Part shown: positions 16,811 through 27,209 of the stretch, in pieces
How positions within the stretch are numbered: the stretch's first letter is position 1
How the letters are laid out: the number at the start of each line of letters is the position of its first letter
Source of the DNA: Thiorhodovibrio winogradskyi
GTDB lineage: Bacteria > Pseudomonadota > Gammaproteobacteria > Chromatiales > Chromatiaceae
Direction: 5' to 3'
Length of the DNA: 64,000 bases
Assembly: GCF_036208045.1 (NCBI RefSeq)
Contig: NZ_CP121472.1
Span: 1,189,531-1,253,530 of the forward strand
Notes under the pieces: generated by a model
The model's input: only the letters and a program-made list of their open reading frames with translations
The model's database searches: none
Told to the model about the DNA's origin: nothing
Position numbers and translations under genes: made by a program

Positions 16811-18076
16811 TTAGAAGAGCTCGAGTTCACCGGCAGCCATATTCTGCTGGCTGACGGCGCGATGGGCTGCCTCCGCGACCTCGGCACGTAGTGCCTCGAG
16901 CCGCGCTTTGGCGGCGTCGACCTGCTCGCCGGTTTCGTCCTGCTGGGCGAGCGGCAGCTGGTTGAGTTCGGCGGTGAAGCGTTCGAGAAAACCGATGCGC
17001 TTGTCAGCGCGCTCAAGCACCTGGCGGGTGATGTCCTCGAACTGCAGCAGCCTCAGTCCAGAGTTGACGTTATCGCGCAGGCGATCAACAACCGCGCCGA
17101 TCTCGTCCAGGCCTGAAGCGACCATGCTATTGAGTGCATGGACCTTCTCGGTCATCTCGTCCATCTTGCCCTTGGCGTTGATCGAGGTGCTCATGTCCTG
17201 CGAGGCCATGCGGCCGACAATCTCGCGTGTGGCGGTGAAAATGCGCTGCGATTCAAGCACCTGATCCCGGATCTCTTCGTTGAACTTGGCGGAGTCTTGC
17301 GAGAGCTTGCGAATCTCCTGCGCGACCACGGCGAACCCGCGACCCGCCTCGCCCGCGCGGGCAGCCTCGATGGCGGCATTGAGCGCCAGCAGGTTGGTCT
17401 GGCGCGCGATGCTGTTGGCGCTGTCGAGCAGGGTGAAAATACCATCCATCTGCGCGGAAAGATCATCGACCTGATGGGCAACCTCAACACTGTTTTTGCC
17501 CATGTTGATCAATCGCTCGACGTTTTCCGTAAGCAGCGTGCTGTTTTCCTGCAGAAAATCATTGATGTCGATGTGCTGGTCCGCGCCCGGGGAGCCGCTT
17601 CCCTTGTCGCCTTGCATCAGGGTGTTGACCAACCCCTGCTGCGTCTCGGATTCCGCCAACATGCCCGAGAAGCTGTCCTGCAAGTCACTGACTGCGTTGG
17701 CGATCAGTCCCAATGTCTGATTCACCATTTCGCGCAGCTCGGAAATCTCGTCTTTGATGAGCTGATCGACATCAATGACCAGGCTCCAAAGTTCATGATC
17801 CCAGCGGCGGGTTTCGGCCAGGGTGGCGACGTCGGTGTTGGCCGAGCCGGCAAGACTGTGCGGGGCTGGCCTTTGTCGCCAAGCCTGGACACTCCAGACG
17901 CCGACCACCAGCAATAGGCTCAGCCAACCCGGCAGCAAACCGGGGATGAACAGGCTTTGCAGGAAGAAGACGCCACTGATAATCAACGCCAGGCTGACCT
18001 GACGCAGTCGCTCCCAACGAAATTCAGGAATCTGCAATGATGTCTCCGTTTTGAACTTTGATAGGCTGCTAATCAC
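16811..18076 (-). CDS. Short methyl-accepting-type signalling protein without periplasmic sensor
   Basis: The 421-residue product has two adjacent hydrophobic stretches near the N-terminus ([16 protein letters not shown] and [15 protein letters not shown]) with almost nothing between them, so there is no periplasmic ligand domain. I see no HAMP domain. The canonical chemoreceptor tip is present ([32 protein letters not shown]) and is followed by a long helical arm. It should signal to a CheW/CheA system from the membrane. The start is uncertain: GTG 18076 or TTG 18037 (the latter has GGAG upstream). It is followed by the STAS and phosphatase genes. Confidence 0.87.
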   Translation of the reverse strand: MISSLSKFKTETSLQIPEFRWERLRQVSLALIISGVFFLQSLFIPGLLPGWLSLLLVVGVWSVQAWRQRPAPHSLAGSANTDVATLAETRRWDHELWSLVIDVDQLIKDEISELREMVNQTLGLIANAVSDLQDSFSGMLAESETQQGLVNTLMQGDKGSGSPGADQHIDINDFLQENSTLLTENVERLINMGKNSVEVAHQVDDLSAQMDGIFTLLDSANSIARQTNLLALNAAIEAARAGEAGRGFAVVAQEIRKLSQDSAKFNEEIRDQVLESQRIFTATREIVGRMASQDMSTSINAKGKMDEMTEKVHALNSMVASGLDEIGAVVDRLRDNVNSGLRLLQFEDITRQVLERADKRIGFLERFTAELNQLPLAQQDETGEQVDAAKARLEALRAEVAEAAHRAVSQQNMAAGELELF

Positions 18077-18101
18077 AACCCGAGTATAGCCGACCGCCGT
18101 G

Positions 18102-18875
18102 CTAGCGCGCTGAGGCGGCGCCCGTGATGGAGATGACTCTGGCGTGGTTCCCGGCAATTTGCCACTGAACGTCGTAATTGTGCAACTGCAGCGCGAAGGT
18201 GTCGCGCCGCGGGTAGCGGTCCATGTAGCCTGGGCGCGGATCGAGCCCAATGACCTGCTCGATGAGCGCGCGTAGCCCGAGGCGTCCGTCGGGGTCGGCG
18301 CCTGCCAGTTGCTGTTCGGCCTCATCGCTGAATTGTACCGCCCAGCGCCGATCCTCGAGCTTGCCAGTGAATCCGGGGCTGGCATCGGGTAGGGCGTCGG
18401 CATAGGGCACATAGGGTTTGATGTCTAGAACTGGAGTGCCGTCGAGCAGATCGACGCCGCTGAGAGACAAGCTCAGGCCGGCCTGGTCGCGGGTCAGTCC
18501 ATGCCAGGCCACTGCCGACAGGCCGATGGCATTGGGTCGGTAAGGCGAGCGGCTGGCAAAAACCCCGATCTTGGCACGACCACCCAAACGGGGTGGGCGC
18601 ACCATGGGTTGCCAGCCAGCCGCGAGGCAGTCCTGATGAAAGACGAATAACAGCCACAGGTGCGAGAAGCCCTCGAGGCCGCTGAAGGCCTCTTCGCGAT
18701 CATAGGGCGGTAGCATTTCCAGCCGCGCGCGCGCGGCGGGCGCCAGGCGTGCTTGACGGGGAATGCCAAATTTCTCACGAAAGGGCGAGCACACACGCCC
18801 AATTGGGCGGAAGTGGACCTCGCCTGGCCAATCCGGGGGGCTTTCAGGGATGGGTTTAATCGGGGGCATGGGCAT
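18102..18875 (-). CDS. trmO: tRNA (N6-threonylcarbamoyladenosine37-N6)-methyltransferase TrmO
   Basis: TrmO uses S-adenosylmethionine to methylate t6A at position 37 of some threonine tRNAs. The 257-residue product shows the family motifs [47 protein letters not shown] and [11 protein letters not shown]. The C-terminal part with [12 protein letters not shown] matches the extra domain of the longer bacterial forms. The start at 18875 (MPMPPIK) is chosen by domain position; ATG 18869 is equally possible, and there is no clear Shine-Dalgarno. It lies 25 bases upstream of the chemoreceptor-like gene on the same strand. Confidence 0.9.
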   Translation of the reverse strand: MPMPPIKPIPESPPDWPGEVHFRPIGRVCSPFREKFGIPRQARLAPAARARLEMLPPYDREEAFSGLEGFSHLWLLFVFHQDCLAAGWQPMVRPPRLGGRAKIGVFASRSPYRPNAIGLSAVAWHGLTRDQAGLSLSLSGVDLLDGTPVLDIKPYVPYADALPDASPGFTGKLEDRRWAVQFSDEAEQQLAGADPDGRLGLRALIEQVIGLDPRPGYMDRYPRRDTFALQLHNYDVQWQIAGNHARVISITGAASAR

Positions 18876-19057
18876 GTGGTCGGGTTTAAGCGAGGGTCTG
18901 GTCAGGCAGGATGTCGCGATTCTCCCCGATAAGGCGGATGCGTCACCCCATGATTCATGGCCAAACCACTGGCTCCTTGACTGGTTTCGGTTTCGCTCAC
19001 TGGTGATAATGCGCTTAAGATGCGACCTGACCACTGAACATTAAAGGAAATTCCACC

Positions 19058-22000
19058 ATGCTGTGTCTGCGCGGCGCTCCGGCGCTGTCTGAATTCCGCT
19101 TGACGAAAGTGCGCGAACGTCTGGAGCGCGTCGGTTTGGCGTCGGTGCGGCTCGCGGCTGAGTATCTGCATTTTGTGCAGCTCGACGAGCACAGCGCCGC
19201 GCCCGATGCGGGTCTCTCCGCGCTAGACAGCCAGCGGCTCTCTCAGTTACTTGATCCGCATGGTCAGGCCAGTGCGACGGCGCCCGCGGGTCAGCTCCTG
19301 CTGGCCTTGCCGCGCCCGGGCACCCAGACCCCATGGTCCAGCAAGGCGACCGACATCGCGCGCAATTGCGGCTTGACGCGGGTGCTGCGCATTGAGCGTG
19401 GCACGGCCTTTTATTTGTCCGCCGATGATGCCATTGACCAGGACGCGCTGCGGAGTGCCGCGGCCATCTTGCATGATCGCATGACCGAGAGCCTGGTGTT
19501 CGACCAGAGCGAGGCCGCAAGGCTTTTTGAGCAACTGCAGCCGCGCCCACTGCGGCGCATTCCGCTGCTGGACGGTGGGCGCGAGGCCCTGCTGAGAGCC
19601 GATGCCGAACTGGGGCTGGCGCTCTCGGGCGATGAAATCGACTATCTGGTCGCGAGCTTTGGCGCGCTTGGGCGCGATCCAAGCGATGTCGAGCTGATGA
19701 TGTTTGCCCAGGCCAACTCCGAGCATTGCCGCCATAAGGTCTTCAATGCCGATTGGATCATCGACGGCGAAGCACAGGCGCACACCCTCTTTGCCATGAT
19801 CCGCAACACCACTCAGACGACACCGCGTGACGTGCTCTCGGCTTACAAGGACAACGCCGCCGTCATCGCCGGCTGGCCCGCGCGTGGGTTGGTGGTCTCG
19901 GCCGCCGATGGACGCTATCGCGAACATGCCGGGCGCCTGGAGATTCTGCTCAAGGTCGAGACCCATAATCACCCAACCGCCATCGCGCCGCATCCGGGCG
20001 CGGCCACCGGCGCGGGCGGGGAGATCCGCGACGAGGGCGCCACCGGGCGCGGCGCCAAGCCCAAGGCGGGCTTAACGGGTTTCGCGGTGTCCAATCTGCG
20101 TATTCCCGGTGGCGAGCAGCCCTGGGAGCGGGACTGGGGGCGCCCGGCGCGCATTGTCTCGGCGCTCGACATCATGCTGGAGGGGCCCATCGGCGCGGCC
20201 GCCTTCAATAACGAATTTGGCCGCCCCAACCTGGCCGGCTTTTTCCGCACCTACGAGCAGCAAATTCCGCTGGTCGATGGCGGGCAGGAACTGCGCGGCT
20301 ACCACAAGCCCATTATGCTCGCCGGCGGTGTTGGCGCCATTCGTCCCGGACAGGTGGCCAAGCAGGAATTTCCGCCCGGCACGCCCCTGGTGGTGCTTGG
20401 CGGACCCGCCATGCTCATTGGCTTGGGCGGTGGCGCGGCCTCCAGCATGGCCAGTGGCGCCTCGGCCGAGGAGCTGGACTTCGCCTCGGTGCAACGCGCC
20501 AACCCGGAGATGCAGCGGCGTTGTCAGGAAGTGATCGACCGTTGCTGGGCGCGTGGGGATTTCAATCCCATCCTCTTTATCCATGATGTCGGCGCCGGTG
20601 GTCTGTCCAACGCCTTGCCGGAGCTGGTCAAGGACGGCGGGCGCGGCGGGCACTTCGCGCTGCGCGCCATCCCCAGCGCCGACCCCGGCCTGTCGCCGAT
20701 GGAGCTTTGGTGCAACGAGGCCCAGGAGCGCTATGTGCTGGCCGTGGCCGCCGAACAACTCGATGAGTTCGCCGCCATCTGCGCGCGCGAGCGCTGCCCC
20801 TTTGCCGTGGTCGGTCATGCCAGCGCGGAACCTGAGTTGCGCCTGAGCGATACCCACTTCAGCGACACGCCCATCGACATGCCGCTTGGGCTCTTGTTCG
20901 GCAAGCCGCCCAAGATGACCCGCGAGGTCCAGCGCCTGCCAACGCCAGGTCAGCCGCTGGCACTCGCTGGCATCAAGCTGCGCGCTGCCCTGGAGCGGGT
21001 GCTGCGCCTGCCGGCGGTTGCAAGTAAAAGCTTTCTGATCACCATTGGCGATCGCACTGTCACCGGCCTGGTGGCGCGCGATCAGATGGTCGGTCCCTGG
21101 CAGGTGCCGGTGGCCGACTGCGCGGTCACCCTGACCGACTACCTGGGCTATACCGGCGAGGCCATGGCCATGGGTGAGCGCCCGCCGCTGGCCCTGCTCG
21201 ACGCCGCGGCCGCCGCGCGCATGGCGGTGGGCGAGGCGCTGACCAATTTGGCCGCGGCGCCAGTGGCGGATCTGAGCGATGTCAAGCTCTCCGCCAACTG
21301 GATGGCCGCGGTAGGGCATCCAGGCGAGGATGCGCGTCTCTATGACGCGGTGCGCGCCATCGGACTGGAACTCTGCCCCCAACTCGGTCTCGCCATTCCG
21401 GTCGGCAAGGACTCCATGAGCATGAAGACTCTGTGGCAGGTGGATGGCCCAGCTGGTCAGGATGGCCCCGGGCAGCGCGCCATGGCCGCGCCCCTGTCGC
21501 CCATCATCTCCGCCGTGGCGCCAGTCACCGATGCCCGGCGGTGCCTGACACCCATGCCGCGCGTCGACCAGGGACCCAGCGAGCTGCTGTTGATCGACCT
21601 TGGTCGAGGTCAGCACCGCCTGGGTGCATCGGCCCTGGCGCAGGTGTATGAACAGCTTGGGCAAGCGGTGCCCGATGTCGATGATCCGGCGCTGCTGCGC
21701 GGCTTTTTCGCCGCCATTCAGCAGCTCAACCGGGAGGGCTTGCTGCTGGCCTATCATGACCGCTCCGACGGTGGCCTGGTGGTCAGCCTGTGCGAAATGG
21801 CTTTCGCTGGCTGCTGTGGTCTGGTGATTGATCTGAGCGACTGGCTGGGGTCGGACGCGGCGGACTCCGAACTCCTGGCCGCGCTCTTTGCCGAGGAACT
21901 GGGTGCGGTGGTGCAGGTTCGCGCCGGCGATGTTGAACAAGTCATCGCGCACCTGGTGGCGGCGGGGCTGGCCGCTTGCGTGCAGCGCCTGGGCCGCCCA

Positions 22001-23023
22001 CGCGCCGATCAACAACTCGAACTGCGCTGCGGTGAGCGCCTGTTGTTGCAAGCCGAGCGGGCCGAGCTGCAGCGCCTGTGGACTGAGACCAGTCACCAGA
22101 TGCAACGCCTGCGCGACCATCCCGGATGCGCCGACGGGGAATTCGCGTGCATTGGCGTCGAGGGGCCTGGCCTGAACGCAATCCGGTTGCGTTTCGACCC
22201 GGCCGAGGACATTGCCGCGCCCTTGATCAACACCGGCGCTCGCCCGCGTCTGGCCATTCTGCGCGAGCAAGGCGTGAATGGTCAGCTGGAAATGGCCGCG
22301 GCTTTTGATCGCGCCGGCTTTGCCTGCATCGATGTGCACATGTCGGATATTTTGAGCGGCCAGGTCAGTCTGGACGATTTTCACGGCCTGGCCGCCTGTG
22401 GCGGTTTCTCCTATGGCGACGTACTCGGCGCCGGACAGGGCTGGGCCCAGACCATTGTGCATAACGCCCGCGCGCGCGATGAATTCGCGGCCTACTTCGC
22501 CCGCCCGGAAACCTTTGCCCTGGGGGTGTGCAACGGCTGTCAAATGCTGGCGAGCCTGCGCGAGTTGATACCCGGTGCTGACCACTGGCCGCGCTTCGCG
22601 CGCAATGGCTCGGAGCAATTCGAGGCGCGTTTGAGTCTGGTGGAGGTGACCGAGTCACCCTCGGTGCTGCTGCGCGGCATGGTTGGCTCGCGCCTGCCCA
22701 TCGCGGTGGCTCACGGCGAGGGCCGCGCGGTTTTTGCCAGTGACGCGAGCCAGCGTCAGGCAGGCCAGCTGGTCGCATTGCGCTATATCGAGCCCGACGG
22801 CAACCCAGCGCCAGCCCAAGGGACCAGCCGCTATCCCGCCAACCCCAACGGCTCGCCCGATGGCATCACCGCTCTGACCAGCACCGATGGTCGGGTCACC
22901 ATCATGATGCCTCATCCCGAGCGTCTGTTCCGCGTCGTGCAGCATTCCTGGTATCCGAGCGGCTGGGGCGAGGATGGCCCCTGGTTGCGGCTGTTTCGCA
23001 ATGCGCGGGTCTGGGTGGGGTAG
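19058..23023 (+). CDS. purL: Phosphoribosylformylglycinamidine synthase (large single-chain form)
   Basis: PurL catalyses the ATP- and glutamine-dependent fourth step of de novo purine synthesis. At 1321 residues it is the long gammaproteobacterial form carrying both synthase and glutaminase domains. Visible motifs include [40 protein letters not shown], the second synthase half (GKDSMSMKT), and the C-terminal amidotransferase with [13 protein letters not shown], the nucleophile in [10 protein letters not shown] (about residue 1160) and [12 protein letters not shown] 19058 follows AAAGGAAATT. It appears to be a single-gene transcript. Confidence 0.98.
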   Translation: MLCLRGAPALSEFRLTKVRERLERVGLASVRLAAEYLHFVQLDEHSAAPDAGLSALDSQRLSQLLDPHGQASATAPAGQLLLALPRPGTQTPWSSKATDIARNCGLTRVLRIERGTAFYLSADDAIDQDALRSAAAILHDRMTESLVFDQSEAARLFEQLQPRPLRRIPLLDGGREALLRADAELGLALSGDEIDYLVASFGALGRDPSDVELMMFAQANSEHCRHKVFNADWIIDGEAQAHTLFAMIRNTTQTTPRDVLSAYKDNAAVIAGWPARGLVVSAADGRYREHAGRLEILLKVETHNHPTAIAPHPGAATGAGGEIRDEGATGRGAKPKAGLTGFAVSNLRIPGGEQPWERDWGRPARIVSALDIMLEGPIGAAAFNNEFGRPNLAGFFRTYEQQIPLVDGGQELRGYHKPIMLAGGVGAIRPGQVAKQEFPPGTPLVVLGGPAMLIGLGGGAASSMASGASAEELDFASVQRANPEMQRRCQEVIDRCWARGDFNPILFIHDVGAGGLSNALPELVKDGGRGGHFALRAIPSADPGLSPMELWCNEAQERYVLAVAAEQLDEFAAICARERCPFAVVGHASAEPELRLSDTHFSDTPIDMPLGLLFGKPPKMTREVQRLPTPGQPLALAGIKLRAALERVLRLPAVASKSFLITIGDRTVTGLVARDQMVGPWQVPVADCAVTLTDYLGYTGEAMAMGERPPLALLDAAAAARMAVGEALTNLAAAPVADLSDVKLSANWMAAVGHPGEDARLYDAVRAIGLELCPQLGLAIPVGKDSMSMKTLWQVDGPAGQDGPGQRAMAAPLSPIISAVAPVTDARRCLTPMPRVDQGPSELLLIDLGRGQHRLGASALAQVYEQLGQAVPDVDDPALLRGFFAAIQQLNREGLLLAYHDRSDGGLVVSLCEMAFAGCCGLVIDLSDWLGSDAADSELLAALFAEELGAVVQVRAGDVEQVIAHLVAAGLAACVQRLGRPRADQQLELRCGERLLLQAERAELQRLWTETSHQMQRLRDHPGCADGEFACIGVEGPGLNAIRLRFDPAEDIAAPLINTGARPRLAILREQGVNGQLEMAAAFDRAGFACIDVHMSDILSGQVSLDDFHGLAACGGFSYGDVLGAGQGWAQTIVHNARARDEFAAYFARPETFALGVCNGCQMLASLRELIPGADHWPRFARNGSEQFEARLSLVEVTESPSVLLRGMVGSRLPIAVAHGEGRAVFASDASQRQAGQLVALRYIEPDGNPAPAQGTSRYPANPNGSPDGITALTSTDGRVTIMMPHPERLFRVVQHSWYPSGWGEDGPWLRLFRNARVWVG

Positions 23024-23111
23024 GAGGTCAGGGGCTGCTGCGCGAAAGCTTTTCAAAGGGGGCTCAATTGCCGTGAAATGAAGCCCTGTATTGAATGAAT
23101 GGTCCGGTTGT

Positions 23112-25049
23112 TCACACAGCCGGCGGGCGGGGGGATGAATCGCTCTGGATGTGCGCATCCAGTGGGCTGGCGGTCAGTCGCTGGGCGGCAGCGCGGCGGC
23201 GGGCTTTGTGAGCCCGCGGGTAGCTCGGCACGCCTAGACGCGGATCGTTCGGATTGATCTGGAACAGCAGAAAATCCTGGCTAGCGTCGCGAATGCTGCG
23301 CAGACGTGAACTGATCTCATGGCGGCCGGTGCGGATGGCGATGGCGTCCCCTTCGTGCAGCGGCGGTTGCGGAGGGGTCAGCAGCCCCCAGCCAAAGTCC
23401 TGGTCGTAGATCAGCAGGGCGCGGAGCGATTGCTCGCCGGTTTCTTTTCGATGCGGGCTGGCCGTGCTTGATTCCTCTGTCAGGCCAGGGAGTTGCTTGT
23501 CCTTCGAGTCGCTATGGGTGTGGAGAAAGGGTTTGGACATTGACGGCAAGGCACCGGAGACCATTGTCTGACTCGAGTGGGCCTCGGTCAGCGCCGTGGT
23601 GACCGCTTGCACCGAGGCAGGCACGGCGAAGCAGGCGAGTTCCTGGACGTCGATCTGTAGGATGCCCGCGCCGCGCAGGATGCGCGCGACGCGCCCGATG
23701 CGCGGGCGGGCCATGCCGGATTGACCGCCGCCAAAGGCCACCAGGGTGCCGACGCTGAGCGCGGTGCTGCTTTGGACACTGGGATTTTGCACCCGCCACA
23801 GACGCGCGCTCTGATGCACAAGCTGCCAGGGATCGCCATCGGTGCGCAGGTTGCTTGGTTGATGCAGAGGGTCGCGTCTGGTTCGAGGCTGCGTGCCAGG
23901 TGATGTTGAGTGCGGAAAACGCGAAAAGACCTGGTGCAGTAGGGCGCGGATAGTGGTCATTCCAGCGCTGAGATATAGGGTTTCAGGCGCGCTTAGCGGT
24001 TGCTCCGGGCTTTGCTCGGGTGCGTCGTTGTCCATGTCACGCGCGAGCAGCCGGATGCTTGGGCGACGCGCGGCGGGTGGCAAGCCGCGCAGGCGCTCGG
24101 GGGTGCGCGTGCCGGCTGGGTCGCGGCGAAAAAAAGCCTGATGATCGGCGCGGATGGCCTCGGCAAGGCCGCTGTAGTCAAGCGTCAGGCTGCTGCTGTC
24201 CGCGGCGACGGGTGAAGTCTGGGGTGGACCACTGAGATTGGCATGGATGAAGCGCTGGCAGGGGCCAGGTGCCAAGGTGGCTTGCAGTTGCGCGGCATCT
24301 GGCACCAGGGCGCAGTATCGGGCGATGAAACTCTGGGTGGTTTTGGGCCAGCTAAAGGGGTCGAACAGCCCCTGGAGCTGAAGGTTCAGGTACAGGCGCG
24401 CGCGGGTGGTGTGGCCCTCGGTGTCGGCCAGGAAATCTGGCGCGGTGCTGGCGGGTTGCGGATCATCCGGAGTGGCACGGGCGAGCAGGGCGAAAAAAAT
24501 CCGATTGACCCGCTGCCAGGATGCGCCGGGCAGGGGCTGAAAGCGCAGATGGTGAAGTTCCAGCTCGCGCCAGGTCCATTCCAGAATGCGCAGGGCGCTC
24601 AGGCAAAGGGACGCCTGGCTGTCGCGTGCCTCGGGCGCGGCGTATGCATCGGCCAGTGCCAGTTGATAGGCTTTCACCAATTCCGCGATACAGGCCTTGA
24701 GCTGATCAAGGCGGCTGGCCTGGGCCGGGCGCTCAGGCAGGCCGCGGCGGTCGCGGGCTTGCTGCTCAAGCAGCATGCCGGCCTCGGACCACAGCAGCGT
24801 GCCCAGGGATTCCGTCTCCTGCAGTCGTTGTGCGGCGCCGATGCGGGTGCGATTGGCGTTTTGCAGTTCGGACAATAACTCGGGCAAAGCCTCTTCCAAG
24901 GGGCGCCCGCCTTTGATCAGCCGCAAGGAGGTTGGCCGCAGCAGGCGCGTGGCGCGCCATTGACTCGGTGGCTCAAGGCCTTCGCGCAAACCGGCGAGCA
25001 GGTTGGGCTCGGAAAGAGAGGCAGCGGCAGTGTTTTGGGCAAAGAGCAC
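23112..25049 (-). CDS. Large protein of unknown function, possibly PilZ/FimW-like
   Basis: I do not recognise this 645-residue protein with certainty. The N-terminal 400 residues look mostly helical (LNLQLQGLFDPFSW, FIARYCALVPDAAQ). The C-terminal part has beta-rich stretches: DPWQLVHQSARLWRVQNPS, LSVGTLVAFGGGQSG, RIGRVARILRGAGILQIDVQEL and later EGDAIAIRTGRHE. The order of nucleic elements resembles Pseudomonas proteins with a helical N-terminus and a PilZ-like end (FimW type), but no RxxxR c-di-GMP motif is clear to me. There are no membrane helices. The GTG start has a strong AGGAGG site upstream. It is isolated between purL (convergent) and the cupin gene. Confidence 0.7.
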   Translation of the reverse strand: MLFAQNTAAASLSEPNLLAGLREGLEPPSQWRATRLLRPTSLRLIKGGRPLEEALPELLSELQNANRTRIGAAQRLQETESLGTLLWSEAGMLLEQQARDRRGLPERPAQASRLDQLKACIAELVKAYQLALADAYAAPEARDSQASLCLSALRILEWTWRELELHHLRFQPLPGASWQRVNRIFFALLARATPDDPQPASTAPDFLADTEGHTTRARLYLNLQLQGLFDPFSWPKTTQSFIARYCALVPDAAQLQATLAPGPCQRFIHANLSGPPQTSPVAADSSSLTLDYSGLAEAIRADHQAFFRRDPAGTRTPERLRGLPPAARRPSIRLLARDMDNDAPEQSPEQPLSAPETLYLSAGMTTIRALLHQVFSRFPHSTSPGTQPRTRRDPLHQPSNLRTDGDPWQLVHQSARLWRVQNPSVQSSTALSVGTLVAFGGGQSGMARPRIGRVARILRGAGILQIDVQELACFAVPASVQAVTTALTEAHSSQTMVSGALPSMSKPFLHTHSDSKDKQLPGLTEESSTASPHRKETGEQSLRALLIYDQDFGWGLLTPPQPPLHEGDAIAIRTGRHEISSRLRSIRDASQDFLLFQINPNDPRLGVPSYPRAHKARRRAAAQRLTASPLDAHIQSDSSPRPPAV

Positions 25050-25359
25050 AACGGCCTCCTTTTGGGTTTGGACTGACCCCGGTTGGATCGGAAAGGCTCA
25101 GGCAAGCGGCGGATTCTCGCGTGCCCCGCAACTCTCGATATCCCTCTTGGGCATTGCATGGCGCATAGGCATCGCATAGCGCATCCCTTTGCGCGGGTCT
25201 TACTAGCGAGTCTATCCCAGTCCCGCAATCTTGCCTGTGAGGCGAGTCACGCTTTTGGCGGCCGCGGGCTGGGCTGATGCGCGCTGAACATTGGCCGCAA
25301 GGCTGGCGCGGCTGCGCTTTGGAGATGGACATTGAGAGTGGATGAACAAAGCAGCGGTC
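25050..25359. other. Intergenic region upstream of the 645-residue gene
   Basis: About 310 bases with no credible gene. The minus-strand Shine-Dalgarno AGGAGG for the gene ending at 23112 is at the left edge. At about 25153-25180 a GCAT-rich motif recurs (GCATGGCGCAT, GCATCGCATAGCGCAT). I see no tRNA or other RNA gene. Confidence 0.4.
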
Positions 25360-25743
25360 TCAGTCGTCGATCTGGTGGTAGACCGCCGGATCAAACTTGG
25401 GGGTGCAAAGGGCAAGAAAGACCAGGGGCACGGATCCCGTATTCTGAATGCTCTGCCGACAATCGGGCGGGATGTGAATGACATCTCCGGGTTGGACCTG
25501 GGTCTCCGGCAAGTCACCAATGCGGGCCAGACCATGACCCGAGAGAATCAGGTAGCGTTCGGTGGTTCCCTCTAGCCAGTGAACACTGGTGGTCACGCCC
25601 ACCGGCACGGTGGCGCGAGCGATGGACAGCGCCGGATCATTCGGGCTGTTCCAGGTCTCGAGAATGTCGCAGCCCTCGCGAAAGCTGTAGGAATCGGCTT
25701 CGTCCGGGCGATGAATGCTGGGATGCATGCTGGGGTTCGTCAT
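25360..25743 (-). CDS. Cupin-domain protein
   Basis: The 127-residue product is a single cupin barrel. Motif 1 is recognisable in VHWLEGTTERYLILSGHG and motif 2 in QPGDVIHIPPDCRQSIQN. Histidines and a glutamate at these sites suggest a bound metal ion. Single-cupin proteins of this size have very varied roles (isomerases, dioxygenases, sugar binding), so no reaction can be assigned. It is divergent from prfB across 221 bases. Confidence 0.85.
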   Translation of the reverse strand: MTNPSMHPSIHRPDEADSYSFREGCDILETWNSPNDPALSIARATVPVGVTTSVHWLEGTTERYLILSGHGLARIGDLPETQVQPGDVIHIPPDCRQSIQNTGSVPLVFLALCTPKFDPAVYHQIDD

Positions 25744-25964
25744 GATGGGATCTCGCGGGGGATGCTCTTGGCGGGGATGTGTCTGAAAAATAGGGATGAA
25801 GCCATGGCAAGGTCAATGCCGACAATGGAGTGTCCGGTCGCATTCTGGGGATGGCGCGCAGGAGGCCTCGCCTCCCGGCCTCCCATGGCGGCTGCGATTT
25901 TGACTCGGGATTCGCTGGACTGTTCCAGTATACTGATATGTTTTTCTGGAAGCGGAGACTATTC

Positions 25965-27063
25965 ATGCAGGATATCAGCCCAATACGTGCCCGCCTTGGC
26001 GATCTGAGGGGACGCTTGGAGTCCCTCTGGGGGTATCTTTGACTATGCCGGCAAGGATGAACGCCTGACCGAGGTGTTGCGCGAGCTGGAAGACCCGGAT
26101 CTGTGGAACAACCCCGGGCGTGCGCAGCAGCTCGGGCGCGAGCGGGCGATGTTGGAGAACGTGGTGTTGGGCTTGCGGGAACTGCGCGCCGGGCTTGACG
26201 ATACCGACGATCTTCTCGCAATGGCGGTCGCCGAGGAAGACGCCGAGACGGTCGATTCCGTGGTCACCGATCTCGACGGCCATGAAGCGCATATCGCTAA
26301 ACTCGAGTTCCAGCGCATGTTCTCGGGCGCCATGGACCCGAACAACGCCTTCGTCGACATCCAGGCCGGTTCCGGCGGAACCGAGGCGCAGGACTGGGCC
26401 GAGATGCTGCTGCGCATGTATCTGCGCTGGTGCGAGACCCATGAGTTCAAAACGGAGCTAACGGAATATTCCCCGGGCGAGGTCGCGGGCATCAAATCCG
26501 CCACCATCGCCGTGCAGGGTGACTATGCCTTTGGCTGGCTGCGCACCGAGACCGGCGTGCATCGGCTGGTGCGCAAATCACCCTTCGACTCCGGCAATCG
26601 TCGCCATACCTCTTTCGCGGCCGTTTTCGTCGCGCCCGAGGTCGATGATTCGGTCGAAATCGACATCAACCCGGCCGATTTGCGGATTGATGTCTATCGT
26701 GCCTCCGGCGCTGGTGGTCAGCACGTCAACCGTACGGAATCGGCGGTGCGCATCACCCATAACCCGACCGGAATCGTGGTGCAGTGTCAGAATGATCGTT
26801 CCCAGCACAAAAACAAGGACCAGGCGATGAAGCAGCTCAAGGCTAAGCTCTATGAGCTGGAAATGCAAAAACGCAGCGCCGAACAGCAGGCGCTGGAAGA
26901 CACCAAGTCCGACATCGGCTGGGGAAGTCAGATCCGCTCTTATGTGCTCGATCAGTCGCGCATTAAGGACTTGCGCACCAATATCGAGACCGGCAATACC
27001 CAGGCGGTTCTTGATGGCGGGCTTGATCCCTTTATCGAAGCCAGCCTGAAGAGCGGCCTGTGA
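25965..27063 (+). CDS. prfB: Peptide chain release factor 2, with programmed +1 frameshift
   Basis: RF2 ends translation at UGA and UAA. The coding sequence is joined from 25965-26039 and 26041-27063: the first 25 codons end in CTT followed by an in-frame TGA (26040-26042), and a +1 slip continues with GAC TAT GCC. The product is 365 residues, the same as in E. coli. The SPF tripeptide (SPFDS) that reads the stop codon and the GGQ motif ([10 protein letters not shown]) are present. The shift makes RF2 regulate its own level: when RF2 is scarce, the ribosome pauses at UGA and slips. lysS follows, as in E. coli. Confidence 0.98.
26029..26043 (+). promoter_or_regulatory. prfB programmed +1 frameshift site
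   Basis: GGGGGTATCTTTGAC contains an internal Shine-Dalgarno-like G-run, the slippery CTT codon and the in-frame TGA followed by C. This is the same arrangement as the well-known E. coli prfB recoding signal. The TGA is the stop that RF2 itself reads. Confidence 0.97.
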
Positions 27064-27162
27064 TCATTTCTTCGTTAGTGGTCTGTTTTTCCAAAGGTTT
27101 CTGTTTCCATCCAGACTGAAAACCAGCTGCCGCCCAGCCAGCCTGCCTGCCTACCTTCAAGC

Positions 27163-27204
27163 TTCACCCTTCACCCTTCACCCTTCACCCTTCAAACTTC
27201 AAAC
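27163..27204. repeat. Heptamer tandem repeat in front of lysS
   Basis: TTCACCC is repeated four times (27163-27190), followed by two copies of TTCAAAC (27191-27204). The array ends five bases before the lysS ATG, exactly where a ribosome binding site would be expected, and no AGGAG-like sequence is present there. Confidence 0.95.
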
Positions 27205-27209
27205 TTCCA

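Noticed and set aside
17138-17917. Plus-strand open frame of 259 codons inside the chemoreceptor gene
   Set aside because: It is the mirror of the receptor coding sequence; the minus frame has the canonical receptor tip.
20072-22618. Very long open frame (848 codons) on the minus strand inside purL
   Set aside because: It is antisense to a fully convincing purL and has no recognisable domains; long antisense frames are common in GC-rich coding sequence.
25900-25934. prfB promoter with TTGACT and TATACT
   Set aside because: The spacing between the two boxes is 23 bases, too long for a normal sigma-70 promoter; TATACT alone is weak evidence.
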